From: Hofstenia miamia
Lineage: Eukaryota; Xenacoelomorpha; Acoela
Direction: 5' to 3'
Length of the DNA stretch: 64,000 nucleotides
NCBI GenBank assembly: GCA_004352715.1
Contig: SCFE01000015.1
Span: 1,656,986 to 1,720,985 of the forward strand
The first letter of the stretch is position 1. Every line of letters starts with the position of its first letter. Both the position numbers and the translations under genes were made by a program. Of this stretch, positions 14,132 to 27,474 are shown one piece after another. The notes under the pieces were generated by a model, which saw only the letters and a program-made list of their open reading frames with translations, had not been told where the DNA came from and ran no database searches.

Positions 14132-14444
14132 AGAGTGACATCGGGTATCCAATTAAATCTGACACGGTTTCAGATTTTGGGTCGGGTTTGGGTATCAAAT
14201 TGTCGGGTAGGGTTGGGTTCAGGTACAAAGATTAGATTGATTTTTAAAAACATACTGATCTAAATCACAGTAATACAAATGAATTGCTGCTTTTCCTATC
14301 AGAAAATGATTGATGTTAATGATCATTTGATTTGACAGATATCTACAATGTCAAATCAATGTCAACGTTTCGGGTCGGATTCTGGTAGTGAATACTTCGA
14401 TTCTGTCGGGTTTGGATTCATGTTTACCTCATATTGTCACTGTG
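14132..14444. mobile_element. Possible non-autonomous DNA element with internal G-rich tracts
   Basis: The segment starts near GAGTGACATCGGGTA and ends near a TGTCACTGTGCA word, giving a short imperfect inverted match around the core GTGACA/TGTCAC. Inside are degenerate GGGT-type repeats, with six GGG runs at 14179-14217 and more at 14370-14415. Some hAT-type MITEs in other organisms have similar GGGTCGGGTT-rich interiors. No target-site duplication was established. Confidence 0.3.
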
Positions 14445-14557
14445 CATACAATCTGATATATAACGTTAGTATAGAGAGACAATAGCTACATAGCAATGTG
14501 GGTATGAAAAATGGAAGTTAAAATAGTCGAACAATAATAGAAATATAGAATAGAATA

Positions 14558-14807
14558 TATATATATATATATATANNNNNNNNNNNNNNNNNNNNNNNNN
14601 NNNNNNNNNNNNNNNNNNNNNNNNNNNNNNNNNNNNNNNNNNNNNNNNNNNNNNNNNNNNNNNNNNNNNNNNNNNNNNNNNNNNNNNNNNNNNNNNNNNN
14701 NNNNNNNNNNNNNNNNNNNNNNNNNNNNNNNNNNNNNNNNNNNNNNNNNNNNNNNNNNNNNNNNNNNNNNNNNNNNNNNNNNNNNNNNNNNNNNNATATA
14801 TATATAG
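14558..14807. repeat. (TA)n microsatellite with 220-N gap
   Basis: TA repeats lie on both sides of an N gap (14576-14795). Confidence 0.9.
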
Positions 14808-16540
14808 TATTAAATTCTACTATGAAACGATTGGACGATAAATTTTAGCACGATTTTATTTTTAAATAGAACCCTAGTCTAGTTCCTGTCCCTTCTCGTG
14901 TTTTGATTTTTTGTCTCCGTTGCCAGTCGCATTCTCGTGATATCGAGACTAAAACCAATAACAGGACCAGTTCCGCTGGACTTTAACGCAGAAACTTACT
15001 TTCCTTAAATCTTGCTTAGAAGATTTAGAGCTTCCAAGGGCAGGGCAAGATAGAAATATTGCGATTAAAAACAGAGCCGAAAAAAACAAGCAAATTCATA
15101 ACTCTGCCCAACCATGAACCAAACCGACCTGCACATTTCACATTCCTCAACCGTGACTGGATAATTACCACCCAGAATTTATATAATTACCCACGACTTG
15201 ACAGCCAGCTTTACTCAATGTAAAAAAGAGAAGATATAAATGTGAAAATAAAAATATCTAAGTATAGGAAAATAACAAAAAATAGTGACACTTTGTTGTC
15301 GAGAACAAGTGAATTTATAAGTTAAAAACAAATTTCTTATCATTCTACTGTGAATGGGGTGAGTGACGCGACCCAGCACATATGTGACCCACTTAGCTCA
15401 TGGTTCATTGCCAAAACTGCTCTGATTCCAACTAGTCATATAGTTACATACCCAAGTAGTAATTCAAAAAAAATAGTCATTAAGAATATTGAGAAGGTGA
15501 CCTTGCAAGACAGTATTAAACGTCATTGAAAAATCAATAAGGCTCCAACTTACAATACATTAGAATTCAAAGTTTTTAGCGACGATATCAATTGTATTCA
15601 CAAAGTTGTCAATAATTGGAAAAGTTTGCTCATAGGCAAATTGGTTTTAGTCTATATCGCGACGCAATAAATCGAAGGATCGTGCATTAACATAACAGAG
15701 GTAACAGCTATATGACGTAAACGTTTAGGGTTGGTAAAATGAAAAATTTTTCATTTCATATTGGATTAACTAAGATAGATTTCCACCAGGTAGGATATTT
15801 GCAACTTTGAAATCAATATGGCTATAACTAATGCTGAAATTGTAAAAACAATATGTACTGATCTTTTACTGAAACTGTCTTAATAGAAGTGTATCTGTTT
15901 ATTACATCAAATGAATTGGATTAGTTGCTAACAATCAACATCATACTTTTCCAAATTTCTATCAATAATTGCTCTGCTCTTATTATTCATTAAAGAATTT
16001 CCATCAGAAATTGCCCAACAACATTCTCTATACTGTACAACCTTTGAACTGTTTCTAGATTAAATTCGTTCACCTTGAAATTTTCAATATAGCATTGGCA
16101 AAGAACTATAGTACTTATATTCTGCTCAGTAGAATATTTCAAAAATAAAATTCCGATATTGAAAAAAATTAATCAATAAATTTTAAGTTAACATACTTTT
16201 TATTATTATATTCATGTACTAACTTTATTTTTGTGCTGAATTTTTGAATTGTTAATGTATTGTAACACCCACGCTTTGTACTGAAACGAGTGTGTACGAA
16301 CGCATTTCTTTCTTTAATGAGATCTCAAAAAAACAGTTTTTAGCTTTTTGAAATACAAAAAAACTTTGAATTTTAAAGTTCGGTGAATTTTACAATGATT
16401 AGCATATAATTTTTCAGATAAAAATTTTTTTGAAGAAATAACACGACATTTTAAGTAATAAGGAAAATGAATAAATTTTAGCTAAATAGTATTACTCTCT
16501 CTCTCTTTCTCTCTATCTCTCCCTATATATATATAAATAT
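14808..16540. other. Gene-free stretch ending in a CT and TA simple repeat
   Basis: Nothing recognisable is seen in 14808-16490. A CTCTCT tract (16495-16520) runs into a TA tract that adjoins a gap of exactly 1000 N (16541-17540), which is likely a placeholder of unknown true length. Confidence 0.6.
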
Positions 16541-18179
16541 NNNNNNNNNNNNNNNNNNNNNNNNNNNNNNNNNNNNNNNNNNNNNNNNNNNNNNNNNNNN
16601 NNNNNNNNNNNNNNNNNNNNNNNNNNNNNNNNNNNNNNNNNNNNNNNNNNNNNNNNNNNNNNNNNNNNNNNNNNNNNNNNNNNNNNNNNNNNNNNNNNNN
16701 NNNNNNNNNNNNNNNNNNNNNNNNNNNNNNNNNNNNNNNNNNNNNNNNNNNNNNNNNNNNNNNNNNNNNNNNNNNNNNNNNNNNNNNNNNNNNNNNNNNN
16801 NNNNNNNNNNNNNNNNNNNNNNNNNNNNNNNNNNNNNNNNNNNNNNNNNNNNNNNNNNNNNNNNNNNNNNNNNNNNNNNNNNNNNNNNNNNNNNNNNNNN
16901 NNNNNNNNNNNNNNNNNNNNNNNNNNNNNNNNNNNNNNNNNNNNNNNNNNNNNNNNNNNNNNNNNNNNNNNNNNNNNNNNNNNNNNNNNNNNNNNNNNNN
17001 NNNNNNNNNNNNNNNNNNNNNNNNNNNNNNNNNNNNNNNNNNNNNNNNNNNNNNNNNNNNNNNNNNNNNNNNNNNNNNNNNNNNNNNNNNNNNNNNNNNN
17101 NNNNNNNNNNNNNNNNNNNNNNNNNNNNNNNNNNNNNNNNNNNNNNNNNNNNNNNNNNNNNNNNNNNNNNNNNNNNNNNNNNNNNNNNNNNNNNNNNNNN
17201 NNNNNNNNNNNNNNNNNNNNNNNNNNNNNNNNNNNNNNNNNNNNNNNNNNNNNNNNNNNNNNNNNNNNNNNNNNNNNNNNNNNNNNNNNNNNNNNNNNNN
17301 NNNNNNNNNNNNNNNNNNNNNNNNNNNNNNNNNNNNNNNNNNNNNNNNNNNNNNNNNNNNNNNNNNNNNNNNNNNNNNNNNNNNNNNNNNNNNNNNNNNN
17401 NNNNNNNNNNNNNNNNNNNNNNNNNNNNNNNNNNNNNNNNNNNNNNNNNNNNNNNNNNNNNNNNNNNNNNNNNNNNNNNNNNNNNNNNNNNNNNNNNNNN
17501 NNNNNNNNNNNNNNNNNNNNNNNNNNNNNNNNNNNNNNNNCTGAAAACAAAAAAATATTTTTATGCGTATAGAAAGCAAATTATTTGTCATTTTACCAAT
17601 GTTCGCTTAGGCAAATTATGTTCAGCTTCCATGATAAACCTAAAACAGTCAAATTCTATTTATTTTGGTTTGATTGATGAATAATATCGACTATATTTAT
17701 GGATAAATTTTCTATACGGTCAAATCTGGAATAATGATATAGTATTTTTTTGAAAATATTTACTGAAAATTGTACAATAAATTTTAATAAAGAAATGAAA
17801 AGCATTGGTTGTACACCTGCAAGAATGTATGGTATAGCCAAAATCCACAAAAATTTTGAAAAACCACCATATAGACCTATTGTTAATGTAATACACAACC
17901 AAGCATATCATTTACACAAGTTCTTGGATAAATTATTGAAGCCATATTTACCAACCAAATATACAATAAAAAATACAACTGATTTCATAAAGAAGCTTAA
18001 AAAACTATTAAATACAGGCACTCATTTAGTAAGCTACGACGTCACATCATTGTTTACAAATATTCCAATTGACAAAACAATAGATCACATTATGAAAATC
18101 ATCCCAGAAGATCAAATAAACATGTCACATCGTACCCTAAAAAAGCTACTACAACTAACATGTAAATCTATACATTTTT

Positions 18180-18458
18180 CATTTAATGAAGAAATATATC
18201 GACAAATAGATGGAATGCCAATGGGGTCACCACTTAGTCCAACATTAGCCAACTTCGCAATGGATCTAATTGAGAGCAAATTCGAAAATCNATATATATA
18301 TATATATGTATGCATATATATATGTGTATATATATACTGGTAATAATCATTTAATGAAGAAATATATCGACAAATAGATGGAATGCCAATGGGATCACCA
18401 CTTAGTCCAACATTAGCCAACTTCGCAATGGATCTAATTGAGAGCAAATTCGAAAATC
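18180..18458. repeat. 111-bp duplication around a single N and a TA tract
   Basis: 18180-18290 and 18348-18458 match with one G/A difference. They are separated by one N (18291) and a TA-rich 56-bp tract. The duplication repeats the same RT motif inside the Penelope-like element and is probably an assembly join of two haplotypes rather than a real insertion. Confidence 0.75.
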
Positions 18459-19418
18459 TTCAAAACATTAAACCTTTAATATACTGTAGATATGTCGATG
18501 ATATCTTTGCAGGGTTTCATTCAAAAGAAGATTCTATAAAGTTTTTGAAGCATTTGAATGAATATGTATCGGAAATCAAATTCACAATAGAACATGAAAA
18601 AGACAATAGGATAAACTTTCTTGATATCACAGTAACTAAGCATATAAATGACATTTCAACCAAATGGTACCAAAAGCCAACTTGTACAGGTTTATACATA
18701 CCATTCTCATCAAATTGTGATGAACGTCATAAAATCAATACCATTTATGCTTAATAAATAGAATATTTGAATCATGCTCTAATTATAAAAGTTTAACAGA
18801 AAGTTTGGATAAAATAACAAAGGATCTTAAAAATAATGGCTATCCACAAAAATTAATTCGTAAGATAATTGATAAAACCAAATTTTCATCCAAGAAAAAA
18901 CCATTAAATGCTACAAATAAAGAAGAAAAAACAAATATATACTGAAAGTTACCATTCATAAGCACACGAGAAGAACAACTGAAGGCAACCATAAGAACAT
19001 ATAACAAAGAATTACAAGTTTCAAAAATTTGTCCAGTATTTTATGCAAAGAAAACCATGCAGATGTTCCTTAATAAAGATCATATACCGATTTCCCTGTC
19101 TTCTAATATCGTTTATTCATATGACTGTGATGAATGTTCAAGTTCATACATTGGCGAGACTAGAAGACATTTAGAAACTCGGGCAAAATAACATATAAGA
19201 GGACATCTACAATCAGAAATATATATGCATGGATGTCCACCTAAGCTAAAAAATTTTAACATACTAGTAAAGCATCGTGAAACTAAGATAGCAGAAGCCA
19301 TATGTATTAAATCAACCAAGAAAACGTTAATAAATAAACAAAGACATCCATCAAATTTAAACATTTACTAAAGATCAAAAACATTTAAAGAAAAAGTTCG
19401 GAAACATTGCTACAAATG

Positions 19419-19456
19419 CTTGAAGATGACAACAATGTTTGTCGAAACATGTCGCG
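19419..19456 (+). other. Penelope-tail hairpin motif (hammerhead-like core)
   Basis: The order is TTGAAGATGA, a stem GACAA/TTGTC, then CGAAAC and ATGTCG. A related motif occurs in the second Penelope relic (53477-53513). Penelope-like elements are known to carry hammerhead ribozymes in their terminal repeats. The GATGA-stem-CGAAA order is reminiscent of one, but the first box deviates from the canonical CUGAUGA, so catalysis is not supported by sequence alone. Confidence 0.35.
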
Positions 19457-19559
19457 ATAAAAGCAATAAAATTTTTCATAAAAAAAAATATATATATATA
19501 TTCCTTCGGAAGACTGCTTTTAAATGTAGTATAATTTCTTTTAAAAAACTCCTCATACT

Positions 19560-22500
19560 GCATCATCAAATTTCTTGAAAAAATATATAATTGGCAAAAC
19601 GAAACAACTTTTTTTCAGCTCAGTGTATGTATACATCTAAAACAGACAAATACTTATATCTAAACAAAACGTAAACAAATATCAACTAATGAAACTTTTT
19701 TCAGGAAATTCTGTGGCTTCTATTTTTGTCTCTAAGTCATACATTTATGGGAACATTGGGTGTGTATTTTATTTATTTTTTAAAAATCCATTAGAATCAT
19801 TCAGAACCAATTTCAGAGAATTTGTCGTTTAGAGGAATTCCATGCTGGGCAACTGTATTCATATTGATGCACATGCATGGGCTGAACTACTGAAGCTTTC
19901 ATAAGCATTGTATATGTCTTCTTGAAATTGCTTGCTATATGCAAGGCAAAATGTAATATATTTTTTTGCTAAAAAGCAAACAATTCAGAAACAAAAGATG
20001 TAGTATATTTGTCCAACCACCATTAATGATTTATTTTCAGGTATTTTTATTCGTGAGTATCTATGGGTCAAATAGAGACCTATTTTTATAATTGAAAAGC
20101 CAACATTAAGTTGATTTTCTCCACATTTATATTATAAATACAATCAGTTAAATTCACAATTGTTTATATCATTAACCTATTTGCGAATTGTCATGTGTTT
20201 ATAGATTCGCTTGTTCAAGTATAAGTTTGTGGTAAAATCGAGCTAATGATAAGGTTTGGAGTAGGCTTTTCATGTATCTGACATTAGTGCGCTCATATAC
20301 ATGTATATACATGCAAACGTAAAGATTGCTAAGGCAAAAACAATTTTCTTAATTATCGCCTTGCAAGTGAAATTCTATCTATATTTATTGTATAAACCTA
20401 ACTATATTTCATATAGACATGGTGGGTGTTCTCGTCTTGCCAAAAGCATAAAATGAGAATACTCCTAAAATATTTGAATTTTTTACATGCTTTTGTTAGA
20501 ATAAAAAAATGAATGTAGAAGTACGACTTTAATCACGCATATGATGGATAGAAGATCATATTCATTTCCTATAACACTAAATTAATTATAATTAACAATC
20601 AAATGTACATTCCTGGAAAATATATAGTGTGGATTTTATCAATATATTGATAATCTAGACAGAAATATATATCATAATTACCAAAAGCTGTGACTTGAAT
20701 GTTTATTGTGAAAAATAAACATATATCTGCAGCAGTGTACATTTATATACACTAGGCATGTCAGAAAGATTCTTAGACAAGAATTTCGCAAATATTTATA
20801 AGTGAAATGTACAGTGTTATTTTTTCTAGTAGTTTGAAAATAGTTTTTCTCTAGCCAACTGGAATCCTCAAGTAACTCATTCATAAAATTAGCTTTACCT
20901 AAGTTTTGGCAGTTTGGCACATTTTTAAAAACACCAGTTTTGAATTATAATCCAATCCTGATATAAATCAGCTAAAATTTTGAAATATATATTACTAGGT
21001 CATATTCCACAGAAAAGTCTCACAATTTCAGGAAAAATACTATGTGGTGGGCTACAGAGTTTATAGGATAGACTGCAGTGAATCTATAGGAGGTGCAGGG
21101 GGCGACGGCCCCTTGACGAGATTTTTAGAATAGTAGCACTCTTTTGCATTAAACTATGTATCGTAGCGTTGTAAGTGCATTAGATGCCTTTTATCAAAAA
21201 TATTTTTCGCCTAAATTTGTACTTTTGGGTATTTCAAGATTTGATCGAACATGATGTGTCTGTATGCTCTTCAAAATACAATGATAAGTGCAGATGCTGA
21301 CAGTGAACCAGAGCCAAAAGATGATAAAGTGACGCTAAAAATATTTATGCAAATAATGGTACTGTTCAAATAATTTGAAATTCGCTACACATATTAAATA
21401 TATACAAAATAATTGGAGATTTTGAAATGAGAGAAATTTAGGTGAATCATTGAAGGTGAGTGGCACATAGACACAGTATTTAAATCATCAAAGGAAGAGA
21501 AACATGCGGTGAAATTTTTTGATGGTTACTCAAAAAAACACTAAAACATATTCTAGCATTGAATTCAAGAGATCAATTCTGCAATGCAGGAGATCGATTG
21601 TTGATGTACAATGCTGTAAACTAATGGACTTATTATTAAACACCCTGATTGCTAACTACTCTTGTTTGTGAAGATTTCATTTCTTAATTCTACATATAGT
21701 TCGAGAATTTTGTCAGCTCCTGCTTTCAATAGGCTTCTTTTCGAGCTAACAGTAATTATTTTAAATTAAAAAACTAATATTTTTAGTAAGCATTGCTTCT
21801 GAATTTAAATTGAAGAGATGAAATAGGTGCGAATTGAAGTAATTGCATTTGTATTAAATATATTTCTTTTTAATTTCAATAATTATGTTTTATTACAAAG
21901 AAAATTAGGATATACAAACGTTCTCGTCGCCTTATACACTGGAGCTTCCTAATATTCGATAAAAATGAGATCTATGACACAGGAAAATAGTATTGGGGTA
22001 ATTTTTGACATATCTTGAAAATTAAAGTAGAGAAATATGAATAAAATCATAAATCTAAAATTACTATTTTAATAAAGCAAAACAAATCCATGCAACAATC
22101 ACAGTGCAAAAATGCATACAATTATGCAACAAGTTTTTGACATTGAAAAGTGCACTTATATTTCTTTAGGATTTTACCCGAAAATAATAGTACCCTTAAT
22201 ATTTTTTTTCATTGCCCTAGAGTTATTGAAGATGGATCAACGGCATTTTTTGTCTCAATGCTTGTACATAGATAGAAAAATAAAATTTTTAAATTCAAAT
22301 TTTATACACAAACATGACACATATGCTGAGATTTGTAGCATCATATGTGATGTATTAAATTATATGATCATTATTCAATATTTTTTGAATTTGCTGCAAA
22401 CGTCGAAAGTAATATTTTCAAATAATCAATAACATTTATTGGGCTCATGGCTAGCAAACTTGAATTCGTTCAACTCCTAAAACGTATAACCATTTTAATT

Positions 22501-24320
22501 TCAACAATACCAATAGTCTCAGCGACTTGCCTTAAGCACTGCTTTTTTATTGTGCATTGTTCTTTATCAAGAATAATCAAATAAGAGAATCCATATTTTT
22601 TTAAATAGATCTCTGTAAAAAGCAATTTTCACTATAAAGATTGAAAACCAAACTTAAACCCTTAGTATTTCGTAGTAGAATTATGAAAGTCAACATTGAG
22701 TGCAATATCATGCATGCAATAAGTACGTTGTGCAATGGCGCATAAATATTTTTCTTACTTTTACTAATGTAAATGTAAGAAATAACCATGATCCAATCAA
22801 TAATTTAAAACGTAAGCATAAATAAAGACATTTTCACGTATTTCTTTATCACTGTATATTTTGGAACATTCGCTAAGTGGCTGAATGCTAAAAAAATAAC
22901 TCTATTTTTTGCTGAAAACAAAAATTTCATTGTAATTTTGATATCCATCCTATGCACTTGTAAAGAAGCCCACACTGTAGCTCCATAAATATAAATGTTA
23001 CCTAAAATTGATGAAAAGACGAAAAAATTGAATTTAGCCTACAAAATTTAGTATATTACCAAATTTTGTATATGTATATGCTCAAAAGATTTAAAAAAAT
23101 TACACTGTTTGTTTTGATTTAAAGTGTAGTTAGATTTTTTCTGAGGATATTCTTAAACTTGCTTGCATATCCTAAACTTTTCACGGGGAATTCAAATTAT
23201 TTTTTAGATATTTTGCATACTATGTACAATAATTGAAATATCTTAGGTCTTTTCATGCGGGAGTACGATAAAAAGTTAATATACAATTTGAAATGAAACA
23301 TAGAGTTGATACTATTGCTAAGAATCGAATTTTCAATAATAAATTTTTATGTAGTGAATAACAACCTTTAGTCGAGCAATCAAAATTGACATTAAGTTTT
23401 GCAAAAGGCAAATTCCTCTAAAAAGGTGCAATCAATTATTGTTAGTTAGATTAATTGATTATTTGAAATCACTTAAAGCAAACATTGAAAATGAGGAATC
23501 ATAGTTGGGTTTAAATTTTATAGAAATGATCTGACAATCGTGCTCTATCAAATTCCACATAAAGCACATCCATAGTAGGTTGAAATGTGTTGGTTAAAAA
23601 ACTCATTTAAGTAATTCAATTTTCAATTTTGTTGTTATGTAACTGTGTTTGATTTTTTTCTTGCTTTTATAAATCGATTTCTCGACGTTATTCAGATAAA
23701 CTATTAGCAAGTAGTTGGAAATTATTATCCGAATAATGACCACCTAATATTTTCTAATCTCATTAAAAGAGGAGCACCGATGGAAATAAACTCTAGGTAA
23801 GAAGTTCCCGCAAAAAATGAAAACACATTGAAGAATTCATCTTTATCTAAAAATCGAAATTATTATCGTAATGCTTACAAGCATACTTGTTAAGTATGGG
23901 CTTCGATTATTATAGACTATATTGTCAGAAAAACAAAAAATACATTTACATTTTTAACAATAGTAGTAAATTAATTGGTAGAATGGCAACAGAAAATAAG
24001 AAATGGGAAAATCAAATTCAGCGGCGGATCCAAAAAGTGACTTATTATAAATAGCTTGGCTGTTTATTATTAACTATTAGGTATGTAGCACATAGTAGAC
24101 ATTAGTGTCAGTCAGTGTTAGAAATCCAACAATTAAATTTGAAGGTTAATGCTAATTTTTGAAGTTTTTTTTCATATAGAGTAATAAGCAAATACACAAA
24201 CACATTGAATTTTACAAACATAAAAAGCAAATATTGTATAAATTCGAATCTTTCTTATTGAACTTGAAAAATTCAGTATCACTAAGACGTTGTGAAAACA
24301 TTTGTTCTCAATTTCTAGGA
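19560..24320. other. Gene-free AT-rich stretch
   Basis: No recognisable gene. Open frames such as 20678-20920 (minus) and 22112-22432 (plus) lack any domain and look like AT-rich chance frames. A short GC-rich patch near 21085-21115 and a GGCGGATCC-bearing word near 24021 resemble ends of DNA transposons seen elsewhere in the window, but no partner end was found. Confidence 0.5.
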
Positions 24321-24329
24321 ATTCTGCAT

Positions 24330-25080
24330 CAGATGCCAATTTTCTCTAAAACTATGTAGGACTGGTTGAAGTTTGCACGACTCTTATTTCTTGTGGAAAT
24401 CATATTCCACCTTGGGCAACATTGCTGATAATCAGCCTTGGCATTTGCATAGTTATGTGTGACTTTAAGGATAAAATTGAAGTACTTGAAAAGGTGGTCC
24501 AGGAACATCACAACCAAGTGTGTGCAGAGATTCTTCGGAAGTAGAATTCCAGTTGCTTGATAATATACTTCAATGTACAGAGAGTTCACAGTTGGTTGGC
24601 CATGATTCACAGCGGGGAGATTAGATAATATTTAGGTGATACAAGATTGGGGAATTTGAATTTGATGCTCCTCAAAGAACTCTGTGAATGATCCAGTACT
24701 GTCATCAATTCGCAATTCAGCACTCGAACAAAACCAGCAATAAAATTCCTATTTAAAAATAGTAACTCCATCCTGAAGTTTCGATTGACGTGCATACAAT
24801 CCAGTCCATGGTTGGGTATTACTTCCAGATTTTAGATAACGCGGTAGCTGTTCTTGGGCCCTGACGATTTTTGATAGCTTCCCATTATGGCACTGACACT
24901 GTCTAGGATATCCAATTGCACCGACAACAATCGTTTAGACCACGCAATCGAAAATGTTGTGGTGATTCTATGAACAAACGAGTCAATTCTAGATTCAAAG
25001 TGAATGCCAGATACCATTTTGCTTCCTTGGTTGTTGCCACGGGAATCTGGAGACGTGTCAAGTGGTATTTCACTGTGATA
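24330..25080 (-). other. Coding-like relic of unknown identity
   Basis: About 750 bp with balanced base composition carries three successive minus-strand open frames (24832-25017, 24607-24795, 24329-24610) separated by stops or frameshifts. Codon composition is less AT-extreme than that of chance frames nearby. I do not recognise the protein. It may be a retro-copied gene fragment or part of a transposon. No start, splice site or domain can be defended. Confidence 0.25.
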
Positions 25081-25089
25081 TAAACATAT

Positions 25090-27470
25090 GCTTCATTTCC
25101 GCATTAACATCTTGCTTACCTTTTGCTTCAATGTAAAGATGAAAATGATTAAATTTATAATCAATAGTTACAAAATTTCAATGTCTGATAATCTGCTAAA
25201 ACCTGATTGTTTTCCTTTTTTATGAATATTTTCAACTAAAATATTGCAATTCCTTCATTTGAATTTTATTAAATTATATAAAAAATAACAAAATTTGCAC
25301 AAGGAAATAAATTGAACTTTTCAATATTACCCATGAAAAATCCCAAAACCGCCAATGAATTTTGATTATTATAGAGATCAATGAAGCTTTTCCAAGTAAA
25401 GCTTTCAGTTTGCCAGAAGCAGAAACTAAGGGGGACCCAATAAATGAATGTAAATCAAGTGGTGGAAATAATTTGCCAAGTAAACTACATAATTGAAATA
25501 GTAATTAAAGGAAAAGTTATATTTATTTTCTTTTGATTTAAGCAAAAGATATTAGGAAAGCGCAATACAGGCTTTCTATTGTGATAAGCAGAAATGTATT
25601 TGTGGACATGAAAATCTGATGCTTTTTCCTATTCTGTACATGTTGTCTAAGCAGATTGCTACTGTGTTATTAATATTGAAGAAAATAATTTGAGAGTTTG
25701 TGTCTTAAGTCATCAATGCGTTATTCATAAAACGTATTTTTTATCCATAGGATAAGATAGGCCACCCCTAACACCAATAGTAATTTGCATCTAAATATGC
25801 AAACTCGAAGTATTATACCTCTGTTATTTGAATAGTAAAAACGCATTCATTAATGGCTCTATGACACTATGGAATGAACCAAAATATCTAAAAGCAATTT
25901 GAAAATATATCTATAATTTTAAAAAGAAATAATTGAAATCCAATTTCCAAATCAGATGATTCAAAGGATAGATATTGAAACTCCAACAGCTAAGTGCAAA
26001 CTTTTTTGTTTGTATGTTTTTGTACAGTTTATTGACCCTTCAGAAAGTTTGAATTTATGAAAAAAATTTCTCTTCTAAAATTCAATGGGATTGGTAGGAT
26101 TTTTAGTTTGAATATTATAAATGCTGTTCGGAGTATATCTAAATGTTTCATCTAGTTATAAAGAAGTTCTCCTTATTATGAAATAGTTATACATGTGAAA
26201 AGAATTGGTCGTAAAAATACATCTGCTAATTGTTTACGAGGAATGAAAATCAGATGCTCAGAGGCACAAACGTTGGAATGTGGAGAGGTGTTTAATCATT
26301 TATTGATTGACCCTCATTGTCTCTTTAATGTCTATTGGTGAATATGGATTTTTGTGTTTATTGTACCTTAACATTGCTATCACTAGCAATAAAAGATAAA
26401 ATTTTAAATAATAGTAAATTAACAGACTGTTTAAAAAACCTAAATATATATGTTCTGCTATTTCTTAGAACTGTACTTGCTTCTTTATAAGAATAAGTTT
26501 CTAAAATTTCTCACAATATTATTGCTATTTCTAGGGTGCTATTTTGTTTTAACTTTTTTCAAATTCGATTTGACATCCTTTAGAAATTTAATTTAGCAAC
26601 AGACCCATAAATGCTGGCATATTGCAGTGCATATAGATATTTATGTTTCACATTAGTTCATGATCAATAACACTTATTCAATTTTGCTCGTTGCAATTGA
26701 CAATACTGAAACCGGGATATCAATGGAGCGCACAGAATTCGTAGCATTATCCAAAATATGGGTGTTGGAGATGTCAGTGGTATTGTAATAACATACAGTG
26801 ATTTTAAGGACACATAGTTCGATATACATTTATTATTGGTTTTAGAGTGCATATAAAAGATGACTAAAAATTCGGATTAAGTATATGGCATATCTAACAC
26901 GTCAACGGGTAGAGGCGGGTATGTGATGTTTCGGTATTATATTTTGACTGTGGCGCTTAAGTTTTTCAAGATTCTTGCTGGTGCCCCTTAATATCTTTTT
27001 TTTTGCATTATAGTATGTTGCCAATCAGTCGTCACGTGAATTACCCTTCATTTTGTCGATATTGTATTTAGCAGTCTGTCAAATACGTGAACTGCACATT
27101 GCTTATTTAAATGTCTATATTGTCTAGTTGTGATTTTGTTACATATTTTGAACAAGCAGGTAGAGCTGACATATTTTAGGTCAGCCAGCCGCCCGGAAAA
27201 CTTAGACGACTGAGCCGATTGATAACTAAAACTATATCAAGACAAACGAAATGTGTCATAAAACGTTAAATGTGTCTTAGTTTTTATATTGTTTTTATTA
27301 AATTTTAGTTTAGGTTATGTCTTATTAATCAGATTTTCTGTGAGCATTTGATGAACCTTTTGGCAGATAGATAGCTTCAAAATTCTACTTGTATCATATA
27401 CGGTTTTTACAGGCCTATAAGCCTGATAGTGTTGCTATATGGAATATTGTACGGTCTAATCCAGTTCTAT
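25090..27470. other. Gene-free AT-rich stretch
   Basis: No coding, RNA or complete mobile element was recognised. The minus-strand region near 26660-26830 has open frames in more than one register, none identifiable. Confidence 0.5.
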
Positions 27471-27474
27471 ACAT

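Larger units (their letters stand above)
17750..19480 (+). pseudogene. Decayed Penelope-like retroelement (RT plus GIY-YIG endonuclease)
   Basis: Penelope-like elements encode a telomerase-like reverse transcriptase fused to a C-terminal GIY-YIG nuclease. Here the RT fragment shows RMYGIAKIHK then YRPIVNVI (about 17822-17890), DVTSLFTNIP (about 18040-18070), GMPMGSPLSPTLANFAMD (copies at 18211 and 18379) and the catalytic box YVDDIF (about 18490-18507). The nuclease fragment reads VYSYDCDECSSSYIGETRR (19110-19166), followed by a Lys/His-rich helix. The N-terminus is missing in the 1000-N gap upstream. The frame is broken by the duplication at 18180-18458, a frameshift near 18740, and stops near 18942 and 19190. 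A tail motif with a small hairpin follows at 19419-19456. It is not active as assembled. Confidence 0.9.

Noticed and set aside
14170-14230. Internal telomeric repeat
   Set aside because: GGGTT-like units are irregular and not a constant 6-mer array, so a G-rich element is the better reading.
16482-17591. Very long minus-strand reading frames across the gap
   Set aside because: They consist almost entirely of N; only a few real codons at each end, from simple repeats.
22112-22432. 106-aa plus-strand frame
   Set aside because: No domain, AT-driven composition, no splice or start context; judged chance.
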